This document shows, piece after piece, positions 24,901 through 36,759 of a DNA stretch of 64,000 nucleotides; position 1 is the first letter of the stretch; each line of letters starts with the position of its first letter. Under the pieces are notes generated by a model. The model did no database searches and was not told where the DNA came from. It was given only the letters and a program-made list of their open reading frames with translations. The DNA is taken from NCBI GenBank assembly GCA_951812925.1, contig OX638370.1, forward strand, positions 39,063,948 to 39,127,947, read 5' to 3'. A program made the position numbers and the translations under genes. Source of the DNA: Calliopum simillimum. Its lineage: Eukaryota > Arthropoda > Insecta > Diptera > Lauxaniidae.

Positions 24901-26231
24901 ATACATTTGTGGTAAAACTTTGACCATTTGTATAATTTGTAAGAAATCTGATTAAAGTAATTCCTCAATTTAAAATAAAATGAAAATTTGCTGAGTTTTG
25001 TATCACTTCTTTTCTGTTCGTACGCTATTTGTGTTTCTCTGGTCTTGAAATATCCAGATAGGGCAAGCTAGAGACATGACCAAAAAAGGTATTTGAGATC
25101 AATTCTTTAAAGAGAAGGCCACATCAGTTTCACCGAAACCCGTTTTTTAAGTTCTAGGAATGGAGTAAATAAGGCTATAAGTGCAAAGTAACTTTTTGCT
25201 ATTTGGAGAAAAGTACTATTTTTATTACTTTTTAGTACTAAGACAAATAAAAACTTTTCATGACCTACTTTTTCTTTAAAAAATAATAACTCTTAAACTG
25301 TTAAAGAAACCAATATGGGTTTGGAAAATTTATTATAGACAATTTTGTTAGATAATATCAGTAAATTGTATATTTTGAAATGTTCAAAAAATCTAAACTC
25401 CCAAAACTTTTAATGTATCATCTTGATCTTGATTTGGGTTCGTGTTAAAAGTAATTTAGATTTTTTTCCATCAAAAAGATTTTATAAAACATGAAAAATT
25501 GTCAATGTAGCGTTCTTTCTAATATCGGTACAAAAAGTGAAATGAAAATAGTATTTTTTTTTTCGAAATAAAACAGAAAACGTACCTTGTGATTTACAAC
25601 AATTTAAAGTTTTTTTCAAAATATCAAGGTTCCGACAGTAGCTTTAAGTACACAAAAAGAAAAACTATATAAAAATTACCAGAAACGTACTGTAAAAGGC
25701 GTGCAAATTGCAGATTTAGGTATTTTTGTGAGTCAGGTCAGGAAACATTATGCAGCAGCATATCGATTTTTATTATAAACAAGCACTTCGCTGTGTGCGT
25801 CCTTTAACCTCTTCTTGTACATAGGCCGGGCATTTCCAATTAAATTAAATCAATTCATTTACGTACCAAATTTCATCCATATCCTTCAAATATTTTCAGC
25901 GGTATGTTAATTATTTCTTTTGGAAACACGAAAAATGCGAAAAAAAATATTTATGAAAGTTTTGTTTCCGACATCTGTTGTGTGAAAAAATTTTGTTTCC
26001 ACGTTTATACGTCATGAAACGCGTAGAAAACACGAAAAAACGAAAAAAAATTTTTGGTTCCGGCAACACCCTTGGGTGAAAAAAAAAAAGAAACGAAAAA
26101 ACTAATGATGCAGAAACACGTGCCGTACCCAAAAACTTATAAATATAAATTTTCACTATGATCGGTCCAGCCGTTTGGGAGTCTATAAGGAACATACAGA
26201 CATACAAACATTCATTTTTATGCGTTATATA
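24901..26231. other. non-coding, with a repeat tail at about 25740-26225
   Basis: At 26160-26225 the text CCAGCCGTTTGGGAGTCTAT, then repeated ACATAC and CATTCATTTTTATGCG, resembles the 3' region of a common insect repeat, and TACCAAATTTCAT near 25866 fits the same pattern. A- and T-runs are frequent. No gene was recognised. Confidence 0.35.
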
Positions 26232-27161
26232 GGGGGGAAGGCTCGTTTGTGAGCTGGGTTTTATTTTTGGGCTCTAACTTTTCACAAAATAAGATATCGA
26301 ATAATTTCAAATACCATTAGAAAGGTAACATAAAACACAACTTTTTTATGCAGACAGATTAGCGTTTTGATAAAAATTCAACTCTCTGTGGCCAATTTTC
26401 TAAGGACGTGATTTTTGGCTCTTCCAAAAAAGGGGCTCGGTTGTGAACCATCTGGCAAATCTCAACAAAAGTCGGTTAATACTAAGTAAAACACCCATAA
26501 CTTCATCATTAATTGAGATTTTATTCATTCCAAAAGCCTTAGGAGGACAAACAAGTTATAATGACGCCAATTACGCTAAAAAAATCGTGGTAAATGGAAA
26601 TGTTCAATCATTTTTTTTTATCTTAATAATTAATTTAGATACATATTCAATGCTAACAACATGGCTAAAAATTAAAAAAATTAAACACAAACCGAGTAAA
26701 ATAACATAAAAACACGGTATTTTAATATATCTGACGATATCTGATATTTATTGTACACATCTAGTACGAAAAACAATGGTTCAAAACCGAGCCACCAGAG
26801 TGGTTCACAACCCAGCTAAGACGCTATTTTTGATACCTCAAAAACAAGACACTTCCAATCATATTTCGACATAATAAAATATTGGATCGTATAAAAGAAT
26901 CAAAACACTAAATAAATATACATTCACTATTTTGGAATAAATTCACTCACTTGGAAAGCACTTTTCGCAATCAATTTTCAAACATGATGTCTGTAGCTGG
27001 CACAAGCAATGCGTCTGTACACTTCGGTGAAACCACAAAAATTGAGTCATGTCAAAAGACGATCTCGACTGTTGAAAGATTAGCGATGTGTCATTTAGGG
27101 AAAGAAAGATAACTAATGGTTCACTACCAAGCCCGGATCACAACCGAGCCCTCTTCTCCAT
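26232..27161. mobile_element. TA-flanked DNA transposon C, non-autonomous, about 930 bp
   Basis: The left end reads GGGGGGAAGGCTCG after TA (26230-26231). The right end, in reverse complement, reads TGGAGAAGAGGGCTCGG next to TA (27162-27163). The terminal motif GGCTCGGTTGTGAACC recurs near 26240 (variant), 26434, 26781 and 26802 (inverted pair) and 27118-27150. No transposase. Same layout as elements A and B, but with its own motif. Confidence 0.6.
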
Positions 27162-27389
27162 AGATGATTTAAATTCTATAAGAATTTACATAAAAAATTT
27201 TATGAGAGCTAAGTAAAAATCCCGACTCAATAATTCAAATGTGTCCAATAGGAAATATGCACAGCTATTCAGTTATAAACAACATTTTTTCTGTAAAACT
27301 TTATTCAACAGGGTGGCAAATTTTGATAATTTGGTAGGTCATATTAAAAAAGATAAAGTTTCAGTCAACTTTAATATAATGATGGCAGT

Positions 27390-27472
27390 GGTGCAGATGG
27401 CTAATTAGCGTGCATATCAGATTGTGTATATTTATCACACGACATCTCGCGGTTCAAATCTCGCACAATGGA
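27390..27472 (+). other. tRNA-like segment (pseudo-tRNA or SINE head)
   Basis: The block contains TGGCTAATTAGCGTG, resembling a pol III A box, and about 45 bases later GCGGTTCAAATCTCGC, which fits a B box with a short GCGG/TCGC stem. Other arms do not form a convincing cloverleaf by eye, so a functional tRNA is unlikely. A tRNA-derived SINE head or a decayed tRNA is possible. Confidence 0.3.
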
Positions 27473-27479
27473 AACACAA

Positions 27480-28918
27480 AAAACAAATGATTTTTTAGAA
27501 CTTTTGCATGAGCTGCATTTAATTTATTACTGTCATTCTCGTCTTATCTATACAAAGGGCTAAATATAGCATACTTGTCGAGTTCTTTCGGATGTTGGCA
27601 AATTTGTCTGATGATTTAATTGTGGTGATCAATGAAACTAGCAGCGAAGACCAGCGTTCCGATAAATATTCTTTTTGTTTTTCTCTAAACATTTTTACTA
27701 AATTACATGGAACAGTAAGTTCCAACCACCAATGACATTTAATACATGCTTGGATGGTAGCTAATAAAAAATTGAAACATTTAAAAATATAAAAATTAAC
27801 ATTTAGCAACAAATTTCGGAAGGCAAGTCAACAAAAAAAGTTTATAAGGATAAGAGTGAGCAATCAATAAACGAATTTTCAGAAAAACTTGTAAAAATGT
27901 TTGCAACCAACGAAGCTTGGTATAAAGCTCTTTCCTATGAAGCGGAAAGAAAACGAATAGGTACTTATAAAAAAAGGCATGAAAGAAGATAGCAATTGCC
28001 AAATTGTGAAAAATATTTTATAGGTCAAGAAAAGAGTGCACTAGAGAGATGGTTGTAAATATTTCTGTTCTACCCACAAATCTTGACATTCACAAATTTC
28101 TAATGCGGATCGTATAAGTCACGTCTCCTGAGTATCATAAAAAAATCATGTGTATGTAAGTTGAGCTATTTTTAACGAAAAAGGTCAAAAATCAAGAAGA
28201 AAATAACAAAACGCAAATACAAATTTCATAAGGGAGTTGCAGCTGCTCAAGGTCATTTTTCAGATTTTTATTTTTGCAAAGATTTTCATGTCGAAATTTC
28301 TGACCATGTACAAATTTACAAATACATACATATACACTTCTTCACACATTAACATACACATGGATGAAAGATATTTCAACATGTATCCATCGCATTGTAT
28401 TCAACACTTTGTGTTATACATACATATATGGTAACTGTACTACTGTGAATATCCACATCTACTTCAAATTGCATTTAAATTAATTCGACCAAAAGTTAGA
28501 GAGGACATCAAATGTTGTTATTGTCATCGTTGTTGTTCCTTTTTTATTTTTCCATTATTGCAGTAGTTTTTGTTAGTTTTCAATCCAATTAACATATGTT
28601 TTCCTTTGTTATATTGCTCTTTCCTTTCATTATTTTGTTCATTGTTGTACGTATGTATAATATAAGTACATTGTATATGTAAGAGTATTTGCGAACTTTT
28701 GTATTTACATAATATTTGCTCTTTCTATTAAATTGCAATAATACCAATTATAAATTTTGTTTAGTAATTATATTTGAAGATTTGTAATGAATACCAATTG
28801 TTTGAAAATGGAATGATGTATTATAATTTGATATTTACGTACACAAACAGTTTCAATATTAAAAAAAGTTATGACTTATGGTTCTTAATATTTTAAAATT
28901 TTGTTATGTTAATGCCCC
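27480..28918. other. non-coding, no gene seen
   Basis: AT-rich with ACATAC/TATGTA-type simple sequence near 28320-28440. No recognisable coding frame, RNA or bounded repeat. Confidence 0.45.
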
Positions 28919-28920
28919 AG

Positions 28921-29241
28921 ACAGACGGCAGCTGTAATGCACATATTCAATAATGTGAAACTTTTTGTTGCATGATTTAAGGCATTTTTAAATACATATT
29001 TCATAGACATTAACTAAAAGAAAATTTCACAATTCAGGGTCCGAAAAATTCTTATTGGCTTTTCTAATGCTTCACTCACTATTAATATTGTTTTTGATGT
29101 TTTAGAATTTTTTGGACCCTGAGTTGGGAAATTTTCTTTTATTCAATGTCTATGAAATATGTATTTAAAAAATGCCTAAAATCATGCAATAAAAACTTTC
29201 ACATTATTCGTCTGTAATGTGCATTAGAGGCTGTCGTCTGT
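28921..29241. repeat. inverted-repeat element, about 320 bp
   Basis: Arms of about 130 bp (28921-29055 and 29107-29241) are inverted copies; the outer ends are ACAGACGGCAGC and its complement, and landmark CATAGACATT at about 29004 is mirrored near 29147. No clear target duplication and no coding potential. Confidence 0.65.
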
Positions 29242-29384
29242 ATGAAGCATAATAGTTAGGAAAAAAAAACCTTAAAATAGCAGAATATCAATCACGGAAT
29301 GGGAACATACAGAATACGCACCAAATGTAAAGATTATGCTCGCTTTTAAAAACACTTAAGAACTAAAAGTATTTATTCACTTAA

Positions 29385-31142
29385 CCCATTCCCCGCCAGC
29401 ACTTATTTTTTTGAATTTGATGGTGAATTTTTGTTTGGAGGGTAAAAGAAGGTTCCTGAGTTCAAATCCGATTAGCTTTTCAGCGATCACGCCCCATTTT
29501 CCCATGGTGCGCTGATGCAATATGGCATCACTGGCGTGAACCTCTTAGCAAAAAATTTACTTTGAGTTTTATTTAAAATTCTATTTTTTGCACGTATGCA
29601 AACATATTTTTGAATAAAAATGGTAAGTTAGCATACTAATCCGCGGTAGTGTGATGTTTGACGAAACATCTAACGCATAAATCTATATTGCATCTTATAC
29701 ACCTGTTACAGAATTGATTTTTGCATGGTCTACATCTACTTACGTCGATCACATTCACCAAACAATGAGCGATTCCATCAAAACATGAATTTTGATCCAT
29801 TCGATTAGTTCCTTCCATACATTTATTATATGGTTCGACTGCTTTTAGACTTTCGATCATTATTTTGTTCTACAAAGAGCGTAGCTATCGATTTTAGATC
29901 TCTTCCATGTGAAGTAAAAGCAACTAAAACGCAATTATTATCATTCAACTTTTCAATGGCGATGTCAAATTCCTTGTTTTCTGGAAATTTGATATGCCCC
30001 CTTGGTTTTTTTTTTTCATGATGTCTTTACAGGAAGTGGGCAGTTGCGTGGAATGCAATTTTCTCTTATGGTTCCCAATACATTGTAGCCTAGGCTTTGG
30101 AAATAATTTAAAACCGGGATTCCAGTTAATAAATTATCGCAGTAAAAGTGGAATAGGAGGGCACGAACGTCGTCAGGAAGGGAGTTAATCATTTGTGATA
30201 GAGGTGCCACAAAGTGAATATAACAATACTTTCCTCGGTAAATACCAAAGGACACCAAATACCCTCCAAGAGTGTTCAGACACCATGCAATGTATCTAAA
30301 TCGTAGAAGTTTCGTTCGAATAAACTGTTTGCAGGAGAGCAGTCCGAAATACGGTGTCATGGATTCATCAAATGATGCTCAGGGTGAAAGGGATCAATAT
30401 GTTTTTTCAGTCTAAAGTGAATAAAACGGCTTATTTGATTGAAACTATTTCGAGATATGCCAGCAGAAATCATCTTCACGACTAACTACAGCACATCTTC
30501 ATAAAAAAAAGCGCTCGAAAATTTCATATGACACCCAGGCCCATTCACACGGTGTGGGTTTTTTGGTGTTCAAACCCCCCAGATAGATATTTTCCCCATA
30601 TAAATTGTTTATGAATTGATAATATTGAAATAAATGGAAATTAATCTGCCTTATCTATACCTACCCTTCTCAAGAGCAAATCCTGTGATGATGACACCTT
30701 TGCTCTACGCGTTAAAACTTTTCATAAGCGGTTCCCGCCAGTGATGCCATATGGCACAGTTAAAATATATTCAGGCCTATCACTTAGTAAGAAAAAATTT
30801 ATGGAAAATTATAAATGCACTTTAGAAACTACTGCATTACTCTTCTATTTGGCATAATTACTTTTTTCAAAATCGAAATACAAATAAATAATTTTTTGCA
30901 ACTCCCCGACGTCTCGATGCCATAATCGATTTTTTTCGAATAATTTTTCAATGATCACTTTCTCTCCGCTCACGCTTGAAAAGTTGATGGAATATTTACG
31001 CGTGGAATGCATCAAATGATAGATCAAACATTTCTACGCACATAAAAAACAACAAGCCTGCGCGAAAAAGTTACAAAATGATTTTGGTGAACATTCGGGT
31101 GCGTTTAATCTGTGCCGTATGACATCACTGGCGGGGAATGGG
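29385..31142 (-). mobile_element. piggyBac-type transposon, decayed, 1758 bp
   Basis: Both ends carry the inverted repeat CCCATTCCCCGCCAG flanked by TTAA (29381-29384 and 31143-31146), the exact target duplication of piggyBac elements. A subterminal motif around CATATGGCATCACTGGCG recurs near 29520, 30740 (variant) and 31118. Inside, on the minus strand, lie recognisable pieces of a piggyBac transposase (29636-30383). The element is about 1.8 kb against roughly 2.4 kb usual for autonomous piggyBac, so it has internal deletions as well as stops. Confidence 0.85.
29636..30383 (-). pseudogene. piggyBac transposase pseudogene
   Basis: Minus strand, in two blocks. The first (30383-30016) begins with the FDESMTPYFG motif holding the first catalytic Asp, just after a stop, then CLNTLGGYLVSFGIYRGK and the second catalytic Asp in HFYCDNLLT, ending IRENCIPRNCPLP. 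The second (29860-29636) has YNKCMEGTNRMDQN, where the family usually has G-V-D with the third catalytic Asp; here Asn takes that place. It then jumps by deletion into the C-terminal cysteine-rich domain (RCRPCKNQFCNRCIRCNIDL ... CFVKHH), a zinc-binding DNA-binding module in this family. The N-terminal third is not recognisable. The element cannot be autonomous. Confidence 0.8.
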
Positions 31143-31146
31143 TTAA

Positions 31147-31839
31147 TGAAAAATGCATGGTGTCTAAAGCAAATACATAATAAGTATGATAAAATATTAA
31201 ATATTTGCATGTAAAAACAAAGAGTATGCACTTTTACTTAAGTGAACCGAAACATGAGCTAAATTGGAAATTATAGAACCTTACCAATCTGAAGTTTATT
31301 GAGGTTTCTTTTTGTCACATATCACACTTGTAAACTGACATACCTAAAAAAGACAAGAAATTGGATCATTATCATTTTGCAGTATAAAAATTAAGTAATC
31401 GAATACCAATAAGAACTATTAAATTATCTAAGAAGTTGAATATTATCAGACATTACATAAATTCAAATTTGACAAATCATGTCGAAGAGAGCTGAAAGTA
31501 TAAAGAAACCAGAAAATATCGAATAGCATGTCAATAAATAGCGAAAAAAGATATAAAATTTTGAAGTTTTAAATAATATCTAAGCATCGATAAAGAAAGT
31601 CATAAAAAGAAAACTGAAATCTTTAAAATAGCTTAACTACCGTGGTACCGTCCAATATAAAACAAAAATTCTTGGAAATCTTCCTTAGAGCTCAGTCTAT
31701 CTTCATACTGAATTTCAAAAAAAGTGATAACGTTAGGGAGAACCACCCACTAAACAGAAAATTCCGATTATACTTCCTTACAGTATAGTCTATCTCCATA
31801 CAAATGTTCATATTTTTCCTATATATATTCGTATATATA
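31147..31839. other. non-coding, no gene seen
   Basis: AT-rich sequence between the piggyBac relic and a DINE-like copy. No coding frame or bounded repeat was recognised. Confidence 0.45.
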
Positions 31840-32404
31840 TTCTAGATCAGCGTGACATCCTGAATCAATATAGCCATGTCCGTCTGTCTGGCTGGCTGGG
31901 GGGGTGGGTGGCTGGCTGGGTGTGCGTGGAAATACATTTTTTGGGAAAACTGAGCAAGATAATTCAATGAAATTTGGTACTCTACCTCCGTCGTCAAAGT
32001 TAGCTCAAAGGAAATCGGTCAACGGAGACGCGTACCGCCCATACAAAGAATTTGTTCAAAACGCAATATTAAGAGCATTATTTGCGTTAACGCAAACAAA
32101 ATACACATAATTACAAGAAATAGTAAATAAAAGCTCTGAGCAAAAACTAGGCGAATTCGGAATAGGGGACGTGGCACCGCCTATATAAGCAAAAGTTTTA
32201 AAAAGCTGTACTGAAAGCATTTTTTAAGATAATGAAATCAAATTTTGTGCAGATACTTGGAATAGTTAGTGCAAAGTCTAAGCAGAAACTAATTGAATTC
32301 AGTCAAGAAGGCGTGGCACCTCCCGTATAAATAAAATTTTTAAAATGCTGCAGTGTAGGGTATATTATTTTCTGGCCAAGCCAAAGGTGACACCCTTACT
32401 AGTT
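31840..32404 (-). mobile_element. DINE-1/INE-1-like element, copy 2 (reverse)
   Basis: Reverse-complement copy. Its right end is the start motif (complement of ACTAGTAAGGGTGTCACC, ending near 32404). Its left part has GATCAGCGTGAC, GCCATGTCCGTCTGTCTGGC and a GGCTGG-rich stretch, the conserved 3' block of the family. Two internal units with the GGCACCGCC / GGCACCTCCC pattern lie near 32170 and 32310. The 3' terminus is degraded. Confidence 0.6.
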
Positions 32405-32837
32405 TTTTTTTAAACATTCTCTTGTTGACTTTATCTTCTTTCAATCTTTTTATAGCTGCGGACCGCCGACATAATTTCGCAGACCGGCGTCATATATTTT
32501 TGCATCTTTTGCTGACCGGTGCCGGTCCGAGGACTTCAGGTTGATGAGAACTGATTTGGGCAATTTGAAGTAAAGTGTTTCGCGTTGAAGGATCTTGTCA
32601 GTATTATTTCGATTTGAGCGCAATATTGTGAAAATATTCCGTTGATTTTTTCAAAAATTTTTCAGCCGCGGATCAGTTTATAATATTTCCAACAACTAGT
32701 TTGCAAGCAACAGTAATTTTACATAAGATTAGGGGTAAGTGAGCGGCCTATGGCCGCAGCTCAGGATTTAAGACTCCCAAAAATCCAACACCTGCTGCGC
32801 GGATCAGTCTGTAATATAGTTTAAATAAGTTTTAAGC
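32405..32837. other. non-coding, no gene seen
   Basis: Includes a GACCGGCGTCATA / GACCGGTGCCGGTCCG-containing stretch near 32490-32525 of unknown nature. No gene. Confidence 0.4.
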
Positions 32838-32953
32838 TTTTCGGACATAATCCCCGTTTCGTAAATGGGTATTAAGTCCGATTATTTAGCGGACATAACA
32901 CCCATTTACGAAACGGACATAGCACCCATTTACGAAATGAGGATTATGTCCGT
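32838..32953. repeat. short palindromic element with reiterated CCCATTTACGAAA
   Basis: Left CGGACATAATCCCCGTTTCG and right CGAAATGAGGATTATGTCCG are near-complementary ends of a hairpin of about 115 bp. The motif CCCATTTACGAAA or its complement occurs three times within it, and the GGACATA motif is also repeated. It looks like a very small foldback element. Confidence 0.55.
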
Positions 32954-32979
32954 AGGGATTATGTCATGGCACCGCCTTT

Positions 32980-33260
32980 TAGGATTTTTTTTTAGGATTT
33001 TCCGGGAAAGTTTGGGGTTTCCGGAAAATACTTCCCGTTTTTGGTGAGCTCGAAACTAGCTAAAAATTTGTGTTTCAAATGATACGATCGCCAAATATTC
33101 TCATGGGTCCATCTGGCTGAAAAAATAAAGGAAGCACTTAACATTTTTTTAGGATTTTCCGGGGAAATTTAAGGTTTTCCGAAAAACACTTCATTCAAGG
33201 TCAGCTCGAAAGTAGCTCGAAATTACTGCGTTAAAAGATTTCATCGCTAACTCTTTCCGC
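32980..33260 (+). repeat. diverged direct repeat, about 160 bp unit
   Basis: TTAGGATTTTCCGGG occurs at about 32989 and 33149, each followed by GGTTTTCCGGAAAA-like and AGCTCGAAA-TAGCT-like text, giving two diverged units of about 160 bp. A third, weaker relative follows to about 33390. No coding function seen. Confidence 0.5.
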
Positions 33261-33390
33261 GGATAAGCTATGCAAAACAATTTTTCCGCTTTTCCGGAAC
33301 ATGAAAAATTTCCCAGGCAGCTCGAAATTACTGTTGAATAGCTCGATAATAGCTCGAAATTCCCAACCAAAAAACATCGAAATTCGTCAC

Positions 33391-34859
33391 ACTTGTATGG
33401 CTCACTTTATGGATCTGACATCTTCTTTATAGTTTTAAATGTTTTAATTTACAATTGGAAATAATTGGTTAGTATAATCTCTTATAAAAACCAAATCGGA
33501 AGTGTTTAATTTTGATAAAAAAATAGTGGAAATGATCCATTTTGACGAAACAATTCAGCAATCGAATTCGAACGTAAGCATTTTACAATATACTTTAGAT
33601 TCTGAAGTAGCATAATCTATCATAACCTATAGAAAAAAATTTACAGCAATGTAAAGTAACTTTGATGAACCCTTTGTTTATAATTAAGAAAAAGTCAATA
33701 AGCGCCCAAAAATTAACAAAAATCTTTAAAAAATATCGAAAAAACCAACAGGCCACTAACAGTAAATTTGTGCAAATTAAGCCACAATATGATTGACTTG
33801 GTATGTTAATGAAATGTATGTAAATTTGTCAAAATATATTTAATATAAATTTAATTGAAAAGCACAACAAATATCCTTTGCTATTTTTGTGGTAACATTT
33901 AAATTGATTAAATGTCGCCGCACTCTGTACAAAATATGTTTTGAAAGAGGTGGTTGCCAATAGGAAAAACCCCAAATCAACAGTGCGTAAAATATTAATT
34001 TCACATATCCCTTACAAGCAAACAAATAAACTAAACGCACACATACATGCATGAATACATGTAGGCATAACATATACAAACAAACTATATAGAACAAATA
34101 AACAGTAGTAACTTAACGCATAATACATGACACGAATATAACAAAAACAACAACAAAACTGAGTCGTTAAACTAAACATCATCACACAATCTCTACCCAA
34201 AACCAGCATCCAACATCATCATCCTTTTACAAACTCAGCACATTTGTAATTTCCAGCTGAATGACATTCTATAACTTGTTTGTTTATTTGTATTAATGTT
34301 GATGTTTTTTAAGTTATTTGACCACTGTGAAATAGAAACGACATCATTCGGGGTATTGATTTGTAACTCATGCCTCAATTATGGATTGACATATTTAACC
34401 TTTAATGTATTACTATTGATATATACTAGACATTTGCATGAATGCAGCAGTGTCATCGAATGTACCCATGGATATTAGGTGACATACATGATGAGAAGAC
34501 CGGATGGTGCGAGAGAATAAACGACCTTATGCGTCTAAGTCATAAATTTCTCTAGAGCACATTCCATAATGATATCTATAGAAATGCGTAACACACCAAA
34601 CGTTATGACGTCGATGATAGTCTTGAATCGAACGATCAGGAAATGGGTCTTTAATATTTTATTCAATGTTCCGAAATGTTCCAGTATTAAATTGTTGGGA
34701 TTTGCAAAGTAAACATATGATTTGGTTAAAAATATCTTCTTTTTTTCCTTTTTTACTTTTTTACAATTTTTAATGTCATAATATGTTAAAAAAAACCATT
34801 TTAAGTATAAAAGTTTATAAAAAAACACCCTTTTGTCTGACTATATTCGAGAGAATCAA
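33391..34859. other. non-coding, no gene seen
   Basis: AT-rich sequence; a stretch of ACATACATGCATGAATAC-type simple sequence near 34040-34060. Frames here are short and unrecognised. Confidence 0.45.
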
Positions 34860-35830
34860 TAGAAGAGATAACATCCACATCGGGACAATCTTCATTATTA
34901 TTAACTGGCAAAAGAATTTCCAAAGATTCCTTTGAGAAAAGTTTTACTATTTTTTTTATTTTTTTTTTTATGTCCAGTCAATAGAGGGTCTCTTGATATT
35001 CTGCGGGCAAAGTTTCCGCGATATTGGCGAAAATGCTTATTTCTGGCGTCTGCAGCTTCTTTCGATAATTGTCCAATGGGGAGCAAAGCATTTTTGATCA
35101 CGATTTGTCCATGAACAAGTATCTTATGCATTGTAGGCACCATTAGATACCATAGGTATAGTCTAATGTACCGTTTGGCAATATCCGATGCATACGATTG
35201 ACTGGAACTGGATATTAATTCTTAAATAACTTTTAAGTGAAAAATTAAGTGTAGATCAACTCCTGTTATTTCTGCTGCCATATCTGTGATGGAAAAAAAC
35301 GCCTGCTAGTTTTTCCATCATTGCTATTTCCGAAACCAGTTTTGGTAACGTCAACAATTAGTCCCATTCGATTTTTAAACTCTTTTTGGATGGTTATTTT
35401 TCAAGTTATAACCATATTTTTGTCCTCGTCCGTCCACACTTGCCATTCATTAATTTGTAGTTTGTAGGACATACATATGAAGAATGTTTTCAAAAGCCGT
35501 TTCCAAGCATGGAGATTAGAATGCGAGAATGCGAGTGAGCTTATATTTATAACACCAACTTAACTTAATTTGTTGAAATCTTTAGAAGTTTTCTTACAAA
35601 CGTAGCATTTCATTATAGAGGTGGTAAGAGCACCTCAGCATCAACCATAGTGAGCAACAAATTATGTTTGACTCTTATTTGCACTCCCTTCTGCTCTATT
35701 ACCGTTTCCATCAAGGTACTTATCGCTTTTTGAATATAGTCTACTCCTTCATTTGTTTTGTCCACAGATTCTTTTACAAATCGAATCCTAATTGGTCGGC
35801 AATAGTGTGATGAAGATGGGGTTGGATTTT
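34860..35830 (-). pseudogene. transposase-like pseudogene of a widespread unnamed insect family
   Basis: Read on the minus strand across several frames, this gives a chain of motifs I recognise from long uncharacterised proteins that are multicopy in insect and cnidarian genomes. In order: VKHNLLLTMVDAEV (about 35670), WQVWTDEDKN (about 35440), MGLIVDVTKTGFGNSNDG followed by TSRRFF (about 35370-35300), ITDMAAEITGVD, and the last block MVPTMHKILVHGQIVIKNAL, LPIGQLSKEAADARNKHFRQ and SRDPLL (35143-34950). Frameshifts and stops separate the blocks, so it is dead. The multicopy distribution suggests a DNA transposon, but I cannot name the superfamily. Confidence 0.6.
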
Positions 35831-35939
35831 TTTATATGACGAAGGACCAAATGTTTTCATGAAAACCTTTAATTATTTCGCAAGGGAAATGTGGATATTT
35901 TATTTTACCTAGGTAAAATAAAACTTGGGTGAGAAGCGG

Positions 35940-36140
35940 AATTGAAAATAAAAACAACGCGGTTTCAAAAACACTGTGTACTTTATTGCACGAGTTACAA
36001 TTCAGTATTGAAAACTTATGTTCTAAAATGAATGCAGGAGAGCGCCAAACCGCCAGGGTTGCTATCGATGGTCAAACTTGACGAAGACCAAAGTATGTTT
36101 AGTCTTGTCGCAAACAGGCACCAACGAACTTTGCAATATG
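35940..36140 (-). repeat. dispersed LTR-like repeat, copy 1
   Basis: It matches 57330-57505: both have CGGTTTCAAAAACACTG followed by GTACTTTATTG, and later TCAAACTTGACGAAGAC. In reverse complement the block contains CAATAAAGTAC, resembling a polyadenylation signal in the R/U5 region of an LTR, so an LTR-retrotransposon end in minus orientation is possible. No terminal TG...CA or target duplication could be set. Confidence 0.45.
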
Positions 36141-36759
36141 TTCGAGTCAGACTCAGACTCTTTTTCAAACTTTTGCTTGTATTGCGTTTGCTGGGATCCA
36201 TTACAACCCCATTTGTAAATCAGTTTCAGATTTGTGATTTCTCCTTCTTCTTAAGAGTCGAGTATGTACTTCTTAAATGTACTGTAGAAGCCGAGTCGAT
36301 GTGTGATCTAAACGGATTTCGGCGCATGTAGCACTCATTTTGTATGCTGACATTGAAGGATAGCAATCTTTTTTGCCTTTTGAAGCAAATTGTAGCACGG
36401 AAACCATAGGAGTTTTGGTCTTGGACATTGTGTCTTGGTATTAAATCTTGATTTAGTCTTGAGAAAATGTCTAAAGATTGTTGAGTACTTATTCAAAATT
36501 TCTAAAGCTTATTTTTTCGAATTATGTAGTTGGATTTTTATGAGGCCAAATTTCGAATTTTGCAGATGATTCCATGCTTGAAAGGGGCGTGACACACCTA
36601 TTTACATTTACCAACGACCAACATTTTTTACAACCTTTCAGTAGTAGAAGGATTTTCTTGCTCATTCGTAAAGTTGCTTTTCGCGCTGAATCGTGGTTTC
36701 ACAGAAATTTCTAGCCTCATTGTGAAGCCTTAGCGTCAGCATTTCTGTTTTTTCGATTT
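36141..36759. other. non-coding, no gene seen
   Basis: No recognisable coding frame; moderately AT-rich sequence next to the LTR-like block. Confidence 0.4.

Noticed and set aside
30845..31027. 60-codon frame inside the piggyBac element
   Set aside because: It could be the eroded N-terminus of the transposase but shows no family motif, so I did not assign it.
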